Positions 38,570 through 48,100 are shown, counted from the first letter of the stretch. The stretch is 64,000 bases of DNA from RPQJ01 sp963706755 (GCA_963706755.1 CAVPNH010000016.1:226899-290898), one strand, 5' to 3'. A program made the numbers and translations. The notes: generated by a model from the sequence alone, not told the origin.

Positions 38570-38728
38570 TTGGCACGATGCGGCCGCGGCGCTTGTCGCG
38601 GCGGTCCGAGCCGGACCGAAGGTAAGGGGTCAGCCGGGCCCTTCAAGCCTCGCCAGAGGCTGAACGAAGGGCTCCGCGGGGGACTCAGTCCAAACGCCAT
38701 AAGAATTTTCGGAGCCTAAGCCGCTGCA

Positions 38729-40874
38729 ATGAGCACTGCCGTGAAACTCGAGACCCGGGATGCGCGAAGCATCCCGTTCCAGGAAGCGTCCCTCGACATC
38801 TGGGACAAGAAATACCGCCTGTCCGCCAAGGACGGGACGCCCATCGACCAGTCGATGGACGACACCTACAAGCGCGTGGCCCGCGCCCTCGCCGACGTCG
38901 AGAAGGAAGACGTGCGCGAGCACTGGTACGAGCAGTTCCTCTGGGCGCTGCGCCGCGGCGCGATCCCGGCCGGCCGCGTCACCTCGAACGCGGGCGCGCA
39001 GGAGCACAAGCCGGCCACCTCCACGATCAACTGCACCGTGTCGGGCACGATCCGCGACTCGATGGACGACATCCTGGGCAAGGTCCACGAGGCCGGCCTG
39101 ACGCTCAAGGCCGGCTGCGGCATCGGCTACGAGTTCTCGACGCTGCGCCCGCGCGGCGCCTACGTCTCGGGCGCCGGCGCGTACACCTCGGGCCCGCTGT
39201 CGTTCATGGATATCTACGACAAGATGTGCTTCACCGTCTCGTCGGCCGGCGGCCGCCGCGGCGCGCAGATGGGCACCTTCGACGTCGGCCACCCGGACGT
39301 CATGGAGTTCATCCGCGCCAAGCGCGAGGACGGGCGGCTGCGCCAGTTCAACCTCTCGCTGCTGGTCACCGACGAGTTCATGCAGCGCCGTGCGCGAGGA
39401 CCGCGACTGGCAGCTCGCGTTCCCGGTGCGCGAGGCCGAGATTGAGGGCGAGGACGCTGGCCGACCGCACGAAGTTCATCTGGCGCGAGTGGCCGGACAC
39501 GACAACTACGTGCGCAACGACGAAGGCCTGGTGCCCTGCAAGGTCTACAAGACACTGCCCGCGCAGCGCCTGTGGGACGTGATCATGTCCTCGACGTACG
39601 ACTTCGCCGAGCCCGGCTTCATCCTGATCGACCGCGTCAACGAGATGAACAACAACTGGTGGTGCGAGAACATCCGCGCCACCAACCCCTGCGGCGAGCA
39701 GCCGCTGCCGCCCTACGGCTCCTGCCTGCTCGGCTCGATCAACCTCACGAGCTTCGTGCGTGACCCGTTCACCGACCAGGCGCGCTTCGACTGGGAGGAA
39801 TACCGGCAGGTGGTGCGCGTCTTCACGCGCATGCTCGACAACGTGGTCGAGGTGAACGGCCTGCCGCTCGAGCAGCAGCGCGACGAGATCATGCGCAAGC
39901 GCCGCCACGGCATGGGCTTCCTGGGCCTCGGCTCCACGATCACCATGCTCGGCAGGAAGTACGGCTCGCGCGGACGCGCGTCGCCTTCACCGAGCGCGTG
40001 TCGAGGGAAATGGCCGTCGCCGGCTGGGAAGCGGCGCTGGAGCTGGCCGAGGAAAAGGGCCCGGCGCCGATCATGCTCGAGGAGTTCGAGGTCACCCCCG
40101 AGATGCTGCGCAAGCGTCCGGAGATGAAGCGCGACGGCATCAAGGTCGGCCAGAAGCTGCCCGGGCCGGGTGCTGCACGCCCGCTACAGCCGCTACATGC
40201 AGCGCGTCGCCGAGGTCGCGCCGGAGCTGGTCGGGCGCCTCGCCGAGGTCGGTGCGCGCTTCACGCACCACAGCTCGATCGCGCCCACCGGCACGATCTC
40301 GCTCTCGCTGGCGAACAACGCCTGGAACGGCATCGAGCCGTCGTTCGCGCACCACTACTTCCGCAACGTGATCCGCGAGGGCCGCAAGACCAAGGAGAGC
40401 ATCGACGTGTTCTCCTTCGAGCTGCTGGCCTACCGCGAGCTCGTCAATCCGAACGCCATGCCGGGCGGCACGACGGCTGCGGACCGGCTGCCGGACTACT
40501 TCACGACGGCCGACGACGTCACGCCGCGCCAGCACGTGGACATCCAGGCCGCGGCGCAGAAGTGGATCGACTCCTCGATCTCGAAGACCGCCAACGTCCC
40601 GACGGACTACCGCTACGAGGACTTCAAGGACATCTACCTCTACGCCCACGAGCAGGGGCTGAAGGGCTGCACCACGTTCCGCTTCAACCCGGAGGCCTTC
40701 CAGGGCGTGCTGGTGAAGGAGGAGGACCTCAAGAACACCACCTACGTCTTCACGCTCGAGGACGGCAGCGAGGTGCAGATGAAGGGCGACGAACAGGTCG
40801 AGTACGACGGCGAGACGCACACCGCCGCGAACCTGTTCGATGCCATCAAGGAAGGCTACTACGGGAAATTCTGA
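38729..40874 (+). pseudogene. nrdJa: Adenosylcobalamin-dependent ribonucleotide reductase large part NrdJa, left copy with frameshifts
   Basis: Class II reductase that makes deoxyribonucleotides with B12. The pieces contain all motifs of the intact right copy (STINCTVSGT, NPCGEQPLPPYGSC, SSIAPTGTISLSLAN). Extra bases break the frame near 39,384 (ATGCAGCGCC for ATGAGCGCC), 39,463, 39,970 and 40,165. All are gains relative to the right arm, which suggests insertion errors. The stop overlaps the ATG of nrdJb as TGATG. Confidence 0.88.
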
Positions 40875-41590
40875 TGAGCGCGCACAAGATCGAAAAGAAG
40901 ATCGTCAAGTACCGGGTCGAGAGGCCCGGCGAGAAGGCCGCGGCGAAGCCGGAGGCGCAGCGCGAGGGCGTGCCCGGGGAGTCGCGCGACGCCAAGGTCA
41001 TCTGGATGCACGAGAAGCTCGAGCGTCCGGAGATGCTCATCGGCTCGACCTACAAGATCAAGACGCCGGTGTCGGATCACGCCATGTACGTGACCATCAA
41101 CGACATCGTGCTGAACGAGGGCACCGAGCACGAGCAGCGCCGGCCGTTCGAGATCTTCATCAACTCGAAGAACCTCGATCATTTCCAGTGGATCGTGGCG
41201 CTGACGCGCATCATCTCGGCGGTGTTCCGCAAGGGCGGCGACGTCACCTTCCTGGTCGAGGAGCTGAAGGCCGTGTTCGACCCGCGCGGCGGCTACTGGC
41301 AGGCGGGCGGCAAGTTCATGCCGTCGATCATCGCCGAGCTCGGCCACGTGATCGAGAAGCACCTGCAGTCCATCGGCCTGCTGCGCAGCCCGGAGATGGA
41401 CGAGCACCGCAAGAAGCTCATCGACCAGAAGCGCGAGGAGTACGAGCAGCGGCAGAAGCAGCAGGATGCGTTCGCCAAGAGCCACTACCCGCAGGGCGCG
41501 CAGCTCTGCACCAAGTGCAGCACCGCGGCCGTCGTGATGATGGACGGCTGCATGACCTGCCTGAACTGCGGCGACTCGAAGTGCGGCTGA
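40874..41590 (+). CDS. nrdJb: NrdJb, C-terminal partner of the split class II ribonucleotide reductase, left copy
   Basis: A 238-residue protein. It has a TSCPD domain (about 60-170, ISAVFRKGGDVTFLVEELKA) and a C-terminal cysteine-rich tail (CTKC, CMTC, CGDSKCG) likely to bind zinc and relay reducing power. In Pseudomonas aeruginosa NrdJa and NrdJb are likewise separate, consecutive genes. It is intact in both arms and nearly identical to the copy at 53,955. A terminator follows. Confidence 0.9.
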   Translation: MSAHKIEKKIVKYRVERPGEKAAAKPEAQREGVPGESRDAKVIWMHEKLERPEMLIGSTYKIKTPVSDHAMYVTINDIVLNEGTEHEQRRPFEIFINSKNLDHFQWIVALTRIISAVFRKGGDVTFLVEELKAVFDPRGGYWQAGGKFMPSIIAELGHVIEKHLQSIGLLRSPEMDEHRKKLIDQKREEYEQRQKQQDAFAKSHYPQGAQLCTKCSTAAVVMMDGCMTCLNCGDSKCG

Positions 41591-41691
41591 CAAGCCGCGC
41601 GCAGACGGTAGGTTCCCCACGCGCTTGGGCTGGATTCCCGCCGGCCACCTGACGACACAGGTCGCCCCTGACCGGGTGCAGCGCGTACCTC

Positions 41692-41720
41692 CGAGGCGGC
41701 CGAAAGGCCGCCTCGTTTTT
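41692..41720 (+). terminator. Rho-independent terminator after nrdJb, left arm
   Basis: A 10-bp perfect stem (CGAGGCGGCC and complement), GAAA loop, followed by GTTTTT. In the right arm the same terminator has a GCAA loop in the transcript, so the tetraloop changed within the stable GNRA class. Confidence 0.93.
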
Positions 41721-41737
41721 GCCCCCGCCGCCGGACT

Positions 41738-42466
41738 TCAGTGCGGCGGCTGGGTGAGGCGCTCCGCGACCAGCTTGCCGGCCGATTCGGCCCACTCGTC
41801 GATGCGGGCCTTCAGCGCGTCCACGGTCACCGGCGTGGTGGTGTTCTTGATCTGCTCGCCCTTGCCCTGCCTCACGACCATCAGCAGCGGCTCGCCACTC
41901 ACGCTGTCGACGACCAGCCCCTCGACCGAGAGCGTCAGGTCCTGGGTGCGCTTTCCGGCGAGCCTCATCGCACCCGAGAAGACGAATGCCGCCGGCACCA
42001 GCTCGTATGCCTTGAGCGATGTGTCGCCGGTGGAGACTGCGGTGATCGCGGTGCGGACCCGCAGTATGCCGGGGCCGGGTTCCGTCGCATGGGGCACGGC
42101 GGCCAGCACCACGTCACTCAGGGTGGTCGTCAGGTAGGCGCTGATCTTGTCGAGCGTCTCCTGTGAACCTGGCTGCTCGGCTGCGGCTTGGGATAGAAAC
42201 CCACCTGGTCCACGATGATGGCGTGATAGTTCTCACGCGAGAGCTTCGGGCTGACCCAGCGCTCGATCCTACTGCCGGACGCGTCCTTGACCGGCTTCAA
42301 CAGCGAGTAATCCGGCAGGAAGCCGGAGTCGGGCGGATCCGAGGCCGTTGCCGGGGCGCGCCGGCGCGCCGGCGACGGGTATCGACGCCATCGTGACAGG
42401 CGAGGCCAGGACCGCGGCAGTGAGGGTGGCGGCCAGCCCGGCGCGCCGCAGTAAGGATCCGTTCAT
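41738..42466 (-). pseudogene. DUF3313 family exported protein, left copy with frameshifts
   Basis: The homologue of the intact gene at 53,073. The C-terminal 124 residues (41,738-42,112) are open, with LRVRTAITAVSTGDTSLKAYE and LRLAGKRTQDLTLSVEG. The frame is lost near 42,165 and again near 42,360, and the N-terminal signal peptide (RRAGLAATLTAAVLASPV) lies in another frame. It converges on nrdJb across the terminator and is divergent from the L,D-transpeptidase. Confidence 0.75.
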
Positions 42467-42556
42467 TCTCATCTCCTTGCGCCGTCGTCCCGCTGCTCAA
42501 TTCGAGGTGCGTCACATTACACGCCACAAAATGGCGATGCGACCGGTTCCGCAATT

Positions 42557-42580
42557 CGCTGGATCCAGCGTGGCTATAAT
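42557..42580 (+). promoter_or_regulatory. L,D-transpeptidase promoter with embedded 14-bp palindrome, left arm
   Basis: TATAAT (42,575-42,580) ends nine bases before the ATG at 42,590, and the perfect palindrome CGCTGGATCCAGCG (42,557-42,570) lies just upstream of it. There is no ribosome site between, so the mRNA may be leaderless. The block is identical in the right arm (52,959-52,982). Confidence 0.55.
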
Positions 42581-42589
42581 CCGCTCCCA

Positions 42590-43391
42590 ATGAAGTTACC
42601 GTCACTGTCGTCCTTCGCGCTCGCGATCCTGCTCGCCGCGTCCTCGGGCGGGGCCGCGGCCCAGGGATTCGGTTCCGTGTCGAGCGGCAAGCGGTTGCCG
42701 GACACTGTGGCGACGGCGCAGCCGGCCGAGGCGCGACCTGTGCCCGAGGTGCCCGCCGTGGCGCCCGATTCACCGCCCGCGCCCGAGGTATCTGCCGTGG
42801 CGCCCGAGGCGAACGTCCGCGCCCGCTGCGGCCGCGCAGGCGAACCCGGCTACGTCCGCCTCCGCTGCGGGCGGCGGCGAAGCCGTGACCGCGGGCCCCG
42901 CTACCACGGCCGCCCTTCGGCGGCTCGTATGCCGATGCCGTCGCCGCGAGCCCGGGGAAGTCGAGTCGGCCGACCAGGTGCTCGTCAAGAAATCGGAGCG
43001 CCGGCTCTACCTGCTGCGCTCCGACCGCGTCATCGCCGAATACCCCATCAAGCTCGGGCTCAGCCCCAGGGGCCCAAAGCTGCACGAGGGCGATTTCCGC
43101 ACGCCCGAGGGCCTGTACTCAATCGCTGGCCGCAACGAGCACAGCGACTATCTTCCTGTCGCTCGAGGGTGTCCTATCCGAACGAGGCCGATCTCTGACG
43201 CGCGCGCGAACTCGGCGTCCGGCCCGGCGGCCTGATCATGATCCACGGCCAGCCGAACACGCCGCGCAAGCCGCGGGACTACTACGCAGAGCAACGACTG
43301 GACCGACGGCTGCATCGCGGTCGAGAACTCCGACATGGTGGACATCTGGCTGCGCACCACGGTCGGTGTCCCGATCGAGATCCGCCCGTGA
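42590..43391 (+). pseudogene. L,D-transpeptidase (YkuD domain), left copy with many frameshifts
   Basis: The counterpart of the intact gene at 52,152. The signal peptide (MKLPSLSSFALAILLAASSG), the segment LVKKSERRLYLLRSDRVIAE and the last catalytic stretch are present in different frames. At least four indels occur (about 42,810, 42,950, 43,155 and 43,290). Its stop overlaps the start of ppnN. Confidence 0.8.
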
Positions 43392-44794
43392 TGAAGCAGG
43401 TCGAGGTGGCGATCACGGCCACCGAGGACACGGACTCCGTCGACGCCCGCGTGACGCCGACCGGCAGCCTCGAGAACCTTTCCCAGCAGGAGGTGGACCG
43501 GCTGCTCGATTCGTCGCGCGGAGGCCTGTACGCGCTCTACCGTCGCTGTTCGCTCGCGGTGCTGAACGCGGGCGGCGAGACCGACGACGCGCGTGCGATC
43601 TTCCAGCGCTACGAGGACTTCGACATCCGCATCGTGCGCCAGGCCTGGGGCGTCAAGCTCGAGTTGAGCAACGCGCCGGCCAGCGCCTTCGTCGACGGCC
43701 GCATGATCCGCGGGATCCAGGAGCACCTGTTCGCGGTGCTGCGCGACGTCCTCTACGTCCACGGCGAGGTCTACGAGCACGGCAGTGTCGAGTTGCGCGA
43801 GCCGCAGGGCATCACCAACGCCGTCTACCGCATCCTGCGCAACGCCGGCGTGCTCCGCCCGCGCGTGCGGCCGGACATCGTCGTGTGCTGGGGCGGGCAT
43901 TCGATCGGTCGCGAGGAATACGACTACACGAAGCGGGTCGGGTACGAACTCGGGCTCCGGGGCCTGAACGTCTGCACCGGCTGCGGCCCCGGCGCGATGA
44001 AGGGGCCGATGAAGGGCGCGACCATCGGCCACTCGAAGCAGCGCATCCAGCGACGGGCGCTACATCGGCATCACGGAGCCCGGCATCGTCGCGGCCGAAC
44101 CGCCCAACGCCATCGTGAACCAGCTCGTGATCATTCCGGACATCGAGAAGCGTCTCGAGGCATTCGTGCGCACCGGCCACGGCATCGTGGTGTTTCCCGG
44201 CGGGGCCGGCACGGCCGAGGAGATCCTCTACCTGATGGGGATCCTGCTCGACCCGGTCAACGAGCAGCAGCCGTTCCCGGTGGTGTTCACCGGTCCTGAG
44301 GAGAGCAGGGAATACTTCGCGCAGATCGACTCGTTCCTGGCCGCGACGCTGGGGCCGCGGGCGCGGCAGTGCTATCGCATCGTGGTCGGCGACGCGGCAC
44401 AGGCCGCGCGCGAGATGCTGCGCGGCATGGACGCGGTGCGAGAGCACCGGCGCCGCAGCAGCGACGCCTACAACTACAACTGGACGCTCGCCGTAGACCA
44501 CGGGCCTGCAGCGGCCCTTCGAGCCCACGCACGCCGCGATGGCCACGCTCGAGATCGACCGCGACCGTCCGCCGCACCTGCTCGCGGCGCGAACTGCGCC
44601 GCGCCTTCTCGGGCATCGTCTCCGGCAACGTCAAGGAGCAGGGTATCCGGCTGATCGAGGAGCACGGGCCCTTCGAGATCCACGGCGACCGGGAGCTGCT
44701 TGCGCCGCTGGACGCACTGCTGGAGTCCTTCGTGCGCCAGCGCCGAATGCGCATCGGCGGCGACTATCGGCCCTGCTACCGCGTCGTCGGCTGA
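43391..44794 (+). pseudogene. ppnN: PpnN-type nucleotide 5'-monophosphate nucleosidase (LOG family), left copy with frameshifts
   Basis: PpnN cleaves purine and pyrimidine monophosphates to base and ribose 5-phosphate and is a (p)ppGpp target in E. coli. The order of parts matches: an N-terminal DUF4478 region, the LOG motifs MKGPMKGATIGH and the PGG loop in VVFPGGAGTAEEI, and a DUF3412 tail ending YRPCYRVVG. The frame is open to about 44,050 and then broken there, near 44,505 and near 44,590. Restored length is about 465 residues. The right copy is broken too, at other sites. Confidence 0.83.
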
Positions 44795-44870
44795 CCTCGC
44801 AACTGTGAACCAGTACCGGACGTGGGCGGCCGGCCGCCGTAGCCTGCGTTCAAGCCGAATATTCCCAGCC

Positions 44871-45125
44871 ATGACCGACCAAAAGAAAAAGACCGCAGCG
44901 CAGGGCGCCGCCGGGGCGGAGAGCCCCGCCGAGGCGCTTGCGCGGCGACCGAAATTCGGCGCGGCGACCGAAGGCTGGGACGCGTACAACGACTGGCTGG
45001 AGAGGGTCCGCGTGCAGCAGGGCAGGGTGTCCCGTCAGGCCGTCGTGGCCAAGTCGCTCTACAGCGTAGCCAGCTACAAGAACTGGGCCGACAAGGCGCG
45101 GGACGCGTTCGACAAGGGCAAGTAA
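44871..45125 (+). CDS. Small hypothetical protein, left copy
   Basis: An 84-residue charged, soluble protein (MTDQKKKTAAQGAAG at the start, then RPKFGAATEGWDAYNDWLER and KSLYSVASYKNWADKARDAF). I recognise no family. Conservation without any change in the two arms shows only that it lies in the near-identical core. It lies between ppnN and msrB on the same strand. Confidence 0.6.
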   Translation: MTDQKKKTAAQGAAGAESPAEALARRPKFGAATEGWDAYNDWLERVRVQQGRVSRQAVVAKSLYSVASYKNWADKARDAFDKGK

Positions 45126-45227
45126 CCGCCGGCCTCGCGGCCCGGCTACCATGTGCTTCCAGTCCACCGGTGCGCTTCCAGCGCCCGGCTGACCCGTCCA
45201 GACGGACTCATCCTGGAGGAAGTGCCC

Positions 45228-45647
45228 GTGGCCGAACCCGATCCGCCGGACCCGGACGCCCTGCGCCGGAGCCTCACCGACGAGCAATGGCGTGTGACCC
45301 AGGAGAAGGCCACCGAGCGGCCATACACCGGACGCTACCTGCACAACGACGAGCGGGGCGCGTATGCCTGCGTCTGCTGCGGCCAGGAACTCTTCGCTTC
45401 GGATGCCAAGTACGACTCGGGGTCGGGGTGGCCGTCGTTCTGGCTCCCGCTCGCCGGCGACCGCGTCGCCGTGCGCAGCGACACGAGCCACGGCATGATC
45501 CGGCGCGAGATCACCTGTGCCCGCTGCGGCGCGCACCTCGGCCACGTCTTCGAAGACGGCCCGCGCCCGTCGGGGCTGCGCTACTGCGTCAACTCGGCTT
45601 CGCTGGACTTCCGGCCCGGCGCGAGTCCTGAGGACCAGTCGAGCTGA
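45228..45647 (+). CDS. msrB: Peptide methionine (R)-S-oxide reductase, left copy
   Basis: A 139-residue repair enzyme that reduces methionine R-sulfoxide. It has the catalytic Cys in RYCVNSASLDF, the zinc site CVCC plus CARC, and GSGWPSFWLP. The GTG start fits the family; the frame extends upstream without conserved sequence. It is identical to the copy at 49,908. It converges with the PEBP gene. Confidence 0.93.
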   Translation: MAEPDPPDPDALRRSLTDEQWRVTQEKATERPYTGRYLHNDERGAYACVCCGQELFASDAKYDSGSGWPSFWLPLAGDRVAVRSDTSHGMIRREITCARCGAHLGHVFEDGPRPSGLRYCVNSASLDFRPGASPEDQSS

Positions 45648-45678
45648 AATCCGCTGCTGCGGCAGCGGCCGAAGCGAT

Positions 45679-46305
45679 TCAGCGCACGGCGGGATTCAGG
45701 CTGTAGGTGCCGGTCAGCCGCGCCTCGGCCAGCACGTGGCCCGCGAGCGCCTTCGACAGTTGCTGCCCGGTAAACGCACCCTCGACCGGGCAGCGCTCGA
45801 GATCCGTGGCGTAGAGCACGAAGTGGTAATGGTGCAGGAGCGCGTCGTTCCACGGCGGGCAAGGCCCGTCGTAACCGAAGTACTGCCCACTCATGCCGGC
45901 GTCGCCCGCGAACCACAGGGTATAGTCGTTGAGTCCCTGCCGTGCGCCGGCGGGACCCGGCGGTGCCTGCTTGCCCCGGGGCACGATCCCGTCCGAGCAC
46001 GCCCCGGCCGCAATTTCGGTCACCGTGGGCGGAATGTCGACCATGGTCCAGTGGTGGAATTCCGCGCGGGGCAGCGACGCCGGTACGACGCGGCCTTCCT
46101 TGTTGACGTCGTCGGCCCGCGTCGGCACGTCCGTGTCCACGCAGGTGAGCACCAGCGACTTCGTTCCGGCCGGAATGCGGGCCCAGCGCAGGTGCGGGTT
46201 GCGGTTGTCGCTGAGCCGCAGGTGCTGCGCCGGATCCTGCGCGCCGAACGCAAATTCTTCCGGTATGGGCTGCCCGTGGGCGAAATTCGAGGACGTGAGA
46301 TGCAT
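45679..46305 (-). CDS. YbhB/YbcL-type phosphatidylethanolamine-binding protein homologue, left copy
   Basis: A 208-residue PEBP-fold protein with the ligand-pocket motifs VDTDVPTRA and FHHWTMVDIP and GPCPPWNDALLHHYHFVLYA. Bacterial members have no firmly established function. The start is the ATG preceded by a CAGGAG-type site. It is intact here, whereas the right copy has lost one base. It is divergent from the hydrolase gene. Confidence 0.87.
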   Translation of the reverse strand: MHLTSSNFAHGQPIPEEFAFGAQDPAQHLRLSDNRNPHLRWARIPAGTKSLVLTCVDTDVPTRADDVNKEGRVVPASLPRAEFHHWTMVDIPPTVTEIAAGACSDGIVPRGKQAPPGPAGARQGLNDYTLWFAGDAGMSGQYFGYDGPCPPWNDALLHHYHFVLYATDLERCPVEGAFTGQQLSKALAGHVLAEARLTGTYSLNPAVR

Positions 46306-46394
46306 GGTGTTCTCCTGCGGCTCCGGGGCCCTCGAGGCTGCACCGGGCCTGCATAGGGATTCTGGCACACTGCGCAGTCGTCGATCATGGGGGG

Positions 46395-47063
46395 GTGCGC
46401 TTGCAGCGCGATTTCCGGCCGCCGGTGCCGCTGCCGGCAAGCATTCCCGGCCCGGTCGGGGTCCTCGAGGCGCGGATCGAGGACCCGGCGCCGGGCACGC
46501 CGCCGCGTGCGGTCGGCGTCGTCTGCCATCCGCACCCGCTGCACGGCGGCACGATGCAGAACAAGGTCGTCCACGCCCTGGCGCGCGCCATGCAGGAACT
46601 CGGCGTGCCGACCGTGCGATTCAACTTCCGGGGCGTCGGTGCGAGCGAGGGCGCGTACGACGGCGGGCCGGGCGAGATCGACGACGCGCTCGCGGCGATC
46701 GCCTGGGCGCGGGCACGCTGGAACTGCGACACGCTGTGGCTCGCCGGATTTTCTTTCGGTTCCGCGGTGGCGCTGCAGGCATGCGCGAGTGCTGCGCCTG
46801 CCGCGCTCGTCACGGTCGCGCCACCCGTCGGCAGGCTGCTCGTCGATCCGGTCGCGCGTGCGGACTGCCCGTGGCTCGTCGTGCAGGGCGATCGCGACGA
46901 TCTCGTGGACTTCGCGACCGTGCAGGCGTGGGTCGCGGCTTACGTGCCGCCGCCGGACTTCGCGGCCATGCGCGGTGCGGAACACTTCTTCCACGGCAGG
47001 CTCGGCGAGCTGCGCGCCGTGGTCATCGATTTTTTATCGGGAAAAACAGCCTTTTCCGGCTGA
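46395..47063 (+). CDS. Alpha/beta hydrolase (COG2945 type), left copy
   Basis: A 222-residue serine hydrolase with the oxyanion region CHPHPLHGGTMQNKVVHALA, the nucleophile elbow GFSFGS (Ser at about 121) and the catalytic His region GAEHFFHG near the end. Substrate unknown. The start is a GTG next to a G-rich stretch, and a start eight bases earlier is not in frame. It is identical to the copy at 48,493. Confidence 0.87.
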   Translation: MRLQRDFRPPVPLPASIPGPVGVLEARIEDPAPGTPPRAVGVVCHPHPLHGGTMQNKVVHALARAMQELGVPTVRFNFRGVGASEGAYDGGPGEIDDALAAIAWARARWNCDTLWLAGFSFGSAVALQACASAAPAALVTVAPPVGRLLVDPVARADCPWLVVQGDRDDLVDFATVQAWVAAYVPPPDFAAMRGAEHFFHGRLGELRAVVIDFLSGKTAFSG

Positions 47064-47101
47064 GGCCACTCCGCGGGACGGGAGCGGCGGGGCAGGCGCG
47101 A

Positions 47102-47126
47102 CCGGGGCGGCGCAAGGCCGCCCCGG
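47102..47126. terminator. Hairpin terminator between hydrolase and HU genes, left arm
   Basis: A perfect 10-bp GC stem (CCGGGGCGGC and complement) with a 5-nt loop between two converging genes. There is no T tract. The mirror copy is at 48,430-48,454. Confidence 0.65.
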
Positions 47127-47143
47127 CCTGAAACCGAGTCTAC

Positions 47144-47455
47144 TCAGTTCACCATGCTCTTCAGGTTCTTGAGCGGCATGACGCGGACCTTCTTGCTGGC
47201 CGGCTTGGCCTTGAAGGTCATCTTCTCGCCCGTGAAGGGATTCACGCCCTCGCGCGCCTTCGTCGCGGGCTTCTTCACCACCTTCATCTTCGCGAGGCCC
47301 GGCAGCGTGAACAGGCCGTGGCCCTTCAGGCTCTTCTTGATCACCGTTCCGAGCGAGTCGAACACGGCACCAACCTGCTTCTTGGACAGCCCGGTGTCCT
47401 TGGAGATCGCCGCAAGGATGTCGGACTTGGTCGGTGCAGAACTCTTCTTTGCCAT
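47144..47455 (-). CDS. HU-family DNA-binding protein, left copy
   Basis: A 103-residue nucleoid protein of the HU/IHF family. It has the helical body (TKSDILAAISKDTGLSKKQV) and the beta arm and signature around GLFTLPGLAKMKVVKKPATK and NPFTGEKMTFKAKPA. The sequence is more lysine-rich than typical HU, with KKPATK in place of the usual GRNP. It is identical to the copy at 48,101. Confidence 0.93.
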   Translation of the reverse strand: MAKKSSAPTKSDILAAISKDTGLSKKQVGAVFDSLGTVIKKSLKGHGLFTLPGLAKMKVVKKPATKAREGVNPFTGEKMTFKAKPASKKVRVMPLKNLKSMVN

Positions 47456-47577
47456 TTAAGTCTCCTGTGGATGGATCGCGGGCCGCTGGCCCCGTAAATA
47501 TTCGGCGCGCTGAAAAATAACACAAGATTCCAGCGGGTTTAAGCGCTGCGGCACCTTTTTTTTCAGGGCCTCCGCCG

Positions 47578-47778
47578 TCAGCCCGCGAAAAACTCGCGCT
47601 TGAACTGCACCGTGAGCTTCGTCTTCTGGCCGGCCGGAACGGCGTTGATGTCGAAGACGAGGATCTCGTTGCCGCTGATGCCGACTTCGCCGATGAAGTA
47701 GACCGACGCGCCCTCGGTAACGCGCCGCATGGCGAGCTCCTTCAGCTGCCCGTTGAGGTTGTAGGCCGTCGCGGTCAC
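47578..47778 (-). CDS. C-terminal fragment of an unknown gene, cut by the centre of the inverted duplication (left side)
   Basis: An open frame encoding about 66 residues (TATAYNLNGQLKELAMRRVT, then ILVFDINAVPAGQKTKLTVQ, ending KREFFAG). It reads from the centre outwards, so its natural N-terminus would lie beyond the symmetry axis, where the sequence turns back on itself. No ribosome site precedes the possible GTG start. The strand pattern suggests a beta-sandwich end; no family recognised. Confidence 0.6.
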   Translation of the reverse strand: MTATAYNLNGQLKELAMRRVTEGASVYFIGEVGISGNEILVFDINAVPAGQKTKLTVQFKREFFAG

Positions 47779-47809
47779 CGTGCCGTCGACGGCCTACAAC
47801 CTCAACGGG
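47749..47809. repeat. Symmetry centre of the inverted duplication
   Basis: Two perfect 23-bp arms (47,749-47,771 and 47,787-47,809) flank the 15-nt unpaired centre CGGTCACCGTGCCGT. The arms are the first bases of the 16-kb inverted repeat, inside the fragmentary gene. Confidence 0.95.
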
Positions 47810-47979
47810 AAGTCAAGGAGCTCGCCATGCGGCGCGTTACCGAGGGCGCGTCGGCTTACTTCATCGGCGAAGTCGGCATCAGCGGCAACGAGATCCTCGT
47901 CTTCGACATCAACGCCGTTCCGGCCGGCCAGAAGACGAAGCTCACGGTGCAGTTCAAGCGCGAGTTTTTCGCGGGCTGA
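47787..47979 (+). pseudogene. C-terminal fragment of an unknown gene, right side of the centre
   Basis: The mirror copy of the fragment ending at 47,578. One base is missing near 47,811 (GGGAAGTCAAGG against GGGCAGCTGAAGG in the left arm), after which the frame KELAMRRVTEGAS to KREFFAG follows. One residue differs (Ala for Val in GASAYFIGEV). The N-terminus is absent, as on the left. Confidence 0.6.
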
Positions 47980-48100
47980 CGGCGGAGGCCCTGAAAAAAA
48001 AGGTGCCGCAGCGCTTAAACCCGCTGGAATCTTGTGTTATTTTTCAGCGCGCCGAATATTTACGGGGCCAGCGGCCGCGATCCATCCACAGGAGACTTAA

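Larger units (their letters stand above)
38172..38728. other. Intergenic control region between degQ and nrdJa, left arm
   Basis: A 557-bp gap with no gene. It holds two NrdR-type boxes, a sigma-70-like promoter for nrdJa, an AT-rich stretch upstream of it (38,455-38,490), and a leader of about 160 nt with nested hairpins. In the leader, GCCCTTC (38,638-38,644) pairs with GAAGGGC (38,666-38,672), enclosing GCCTC-GCCA-GAGGC. It aligns with 56,813-57,391 in the right arm only in these elements; the degQ-proximal half has diverged strongly. Confidence 0.6.
31569..47771 (+). repeat. Left arm of a giant inverted duplication
   Basis: From the last 87 bases of folK to the centre at 47,779, every gene reappears in mirror order in 47,787-64,000; a position x corresponds to about 95,558 minus x. 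The arm has many single-base insertions and deletions relative to its partner. Identity is near perfect from about 44,780 to the centre, lower from 33,900 to 44,780, and high again in 31,569-33,700. The true left border cannot be seen because the right arm is cut by the window end. Confidence 0.97.

Noticed and set aside
38570..38728. Cobalamin riboswitch before nrdJa.
   Set aside because: No B12 box (GCC-C-CTG type) or the characteristic multi-stem core could be found by eye in either arm.
47749..47809. Hairpin telomere or protelomerase site at the symmetry centre.
   Set aside because: The 23-bp perfect part is simply the beginning of the long repeat, the arms have diverged further out, and no protelomerase or linear-replicon gene is visible.
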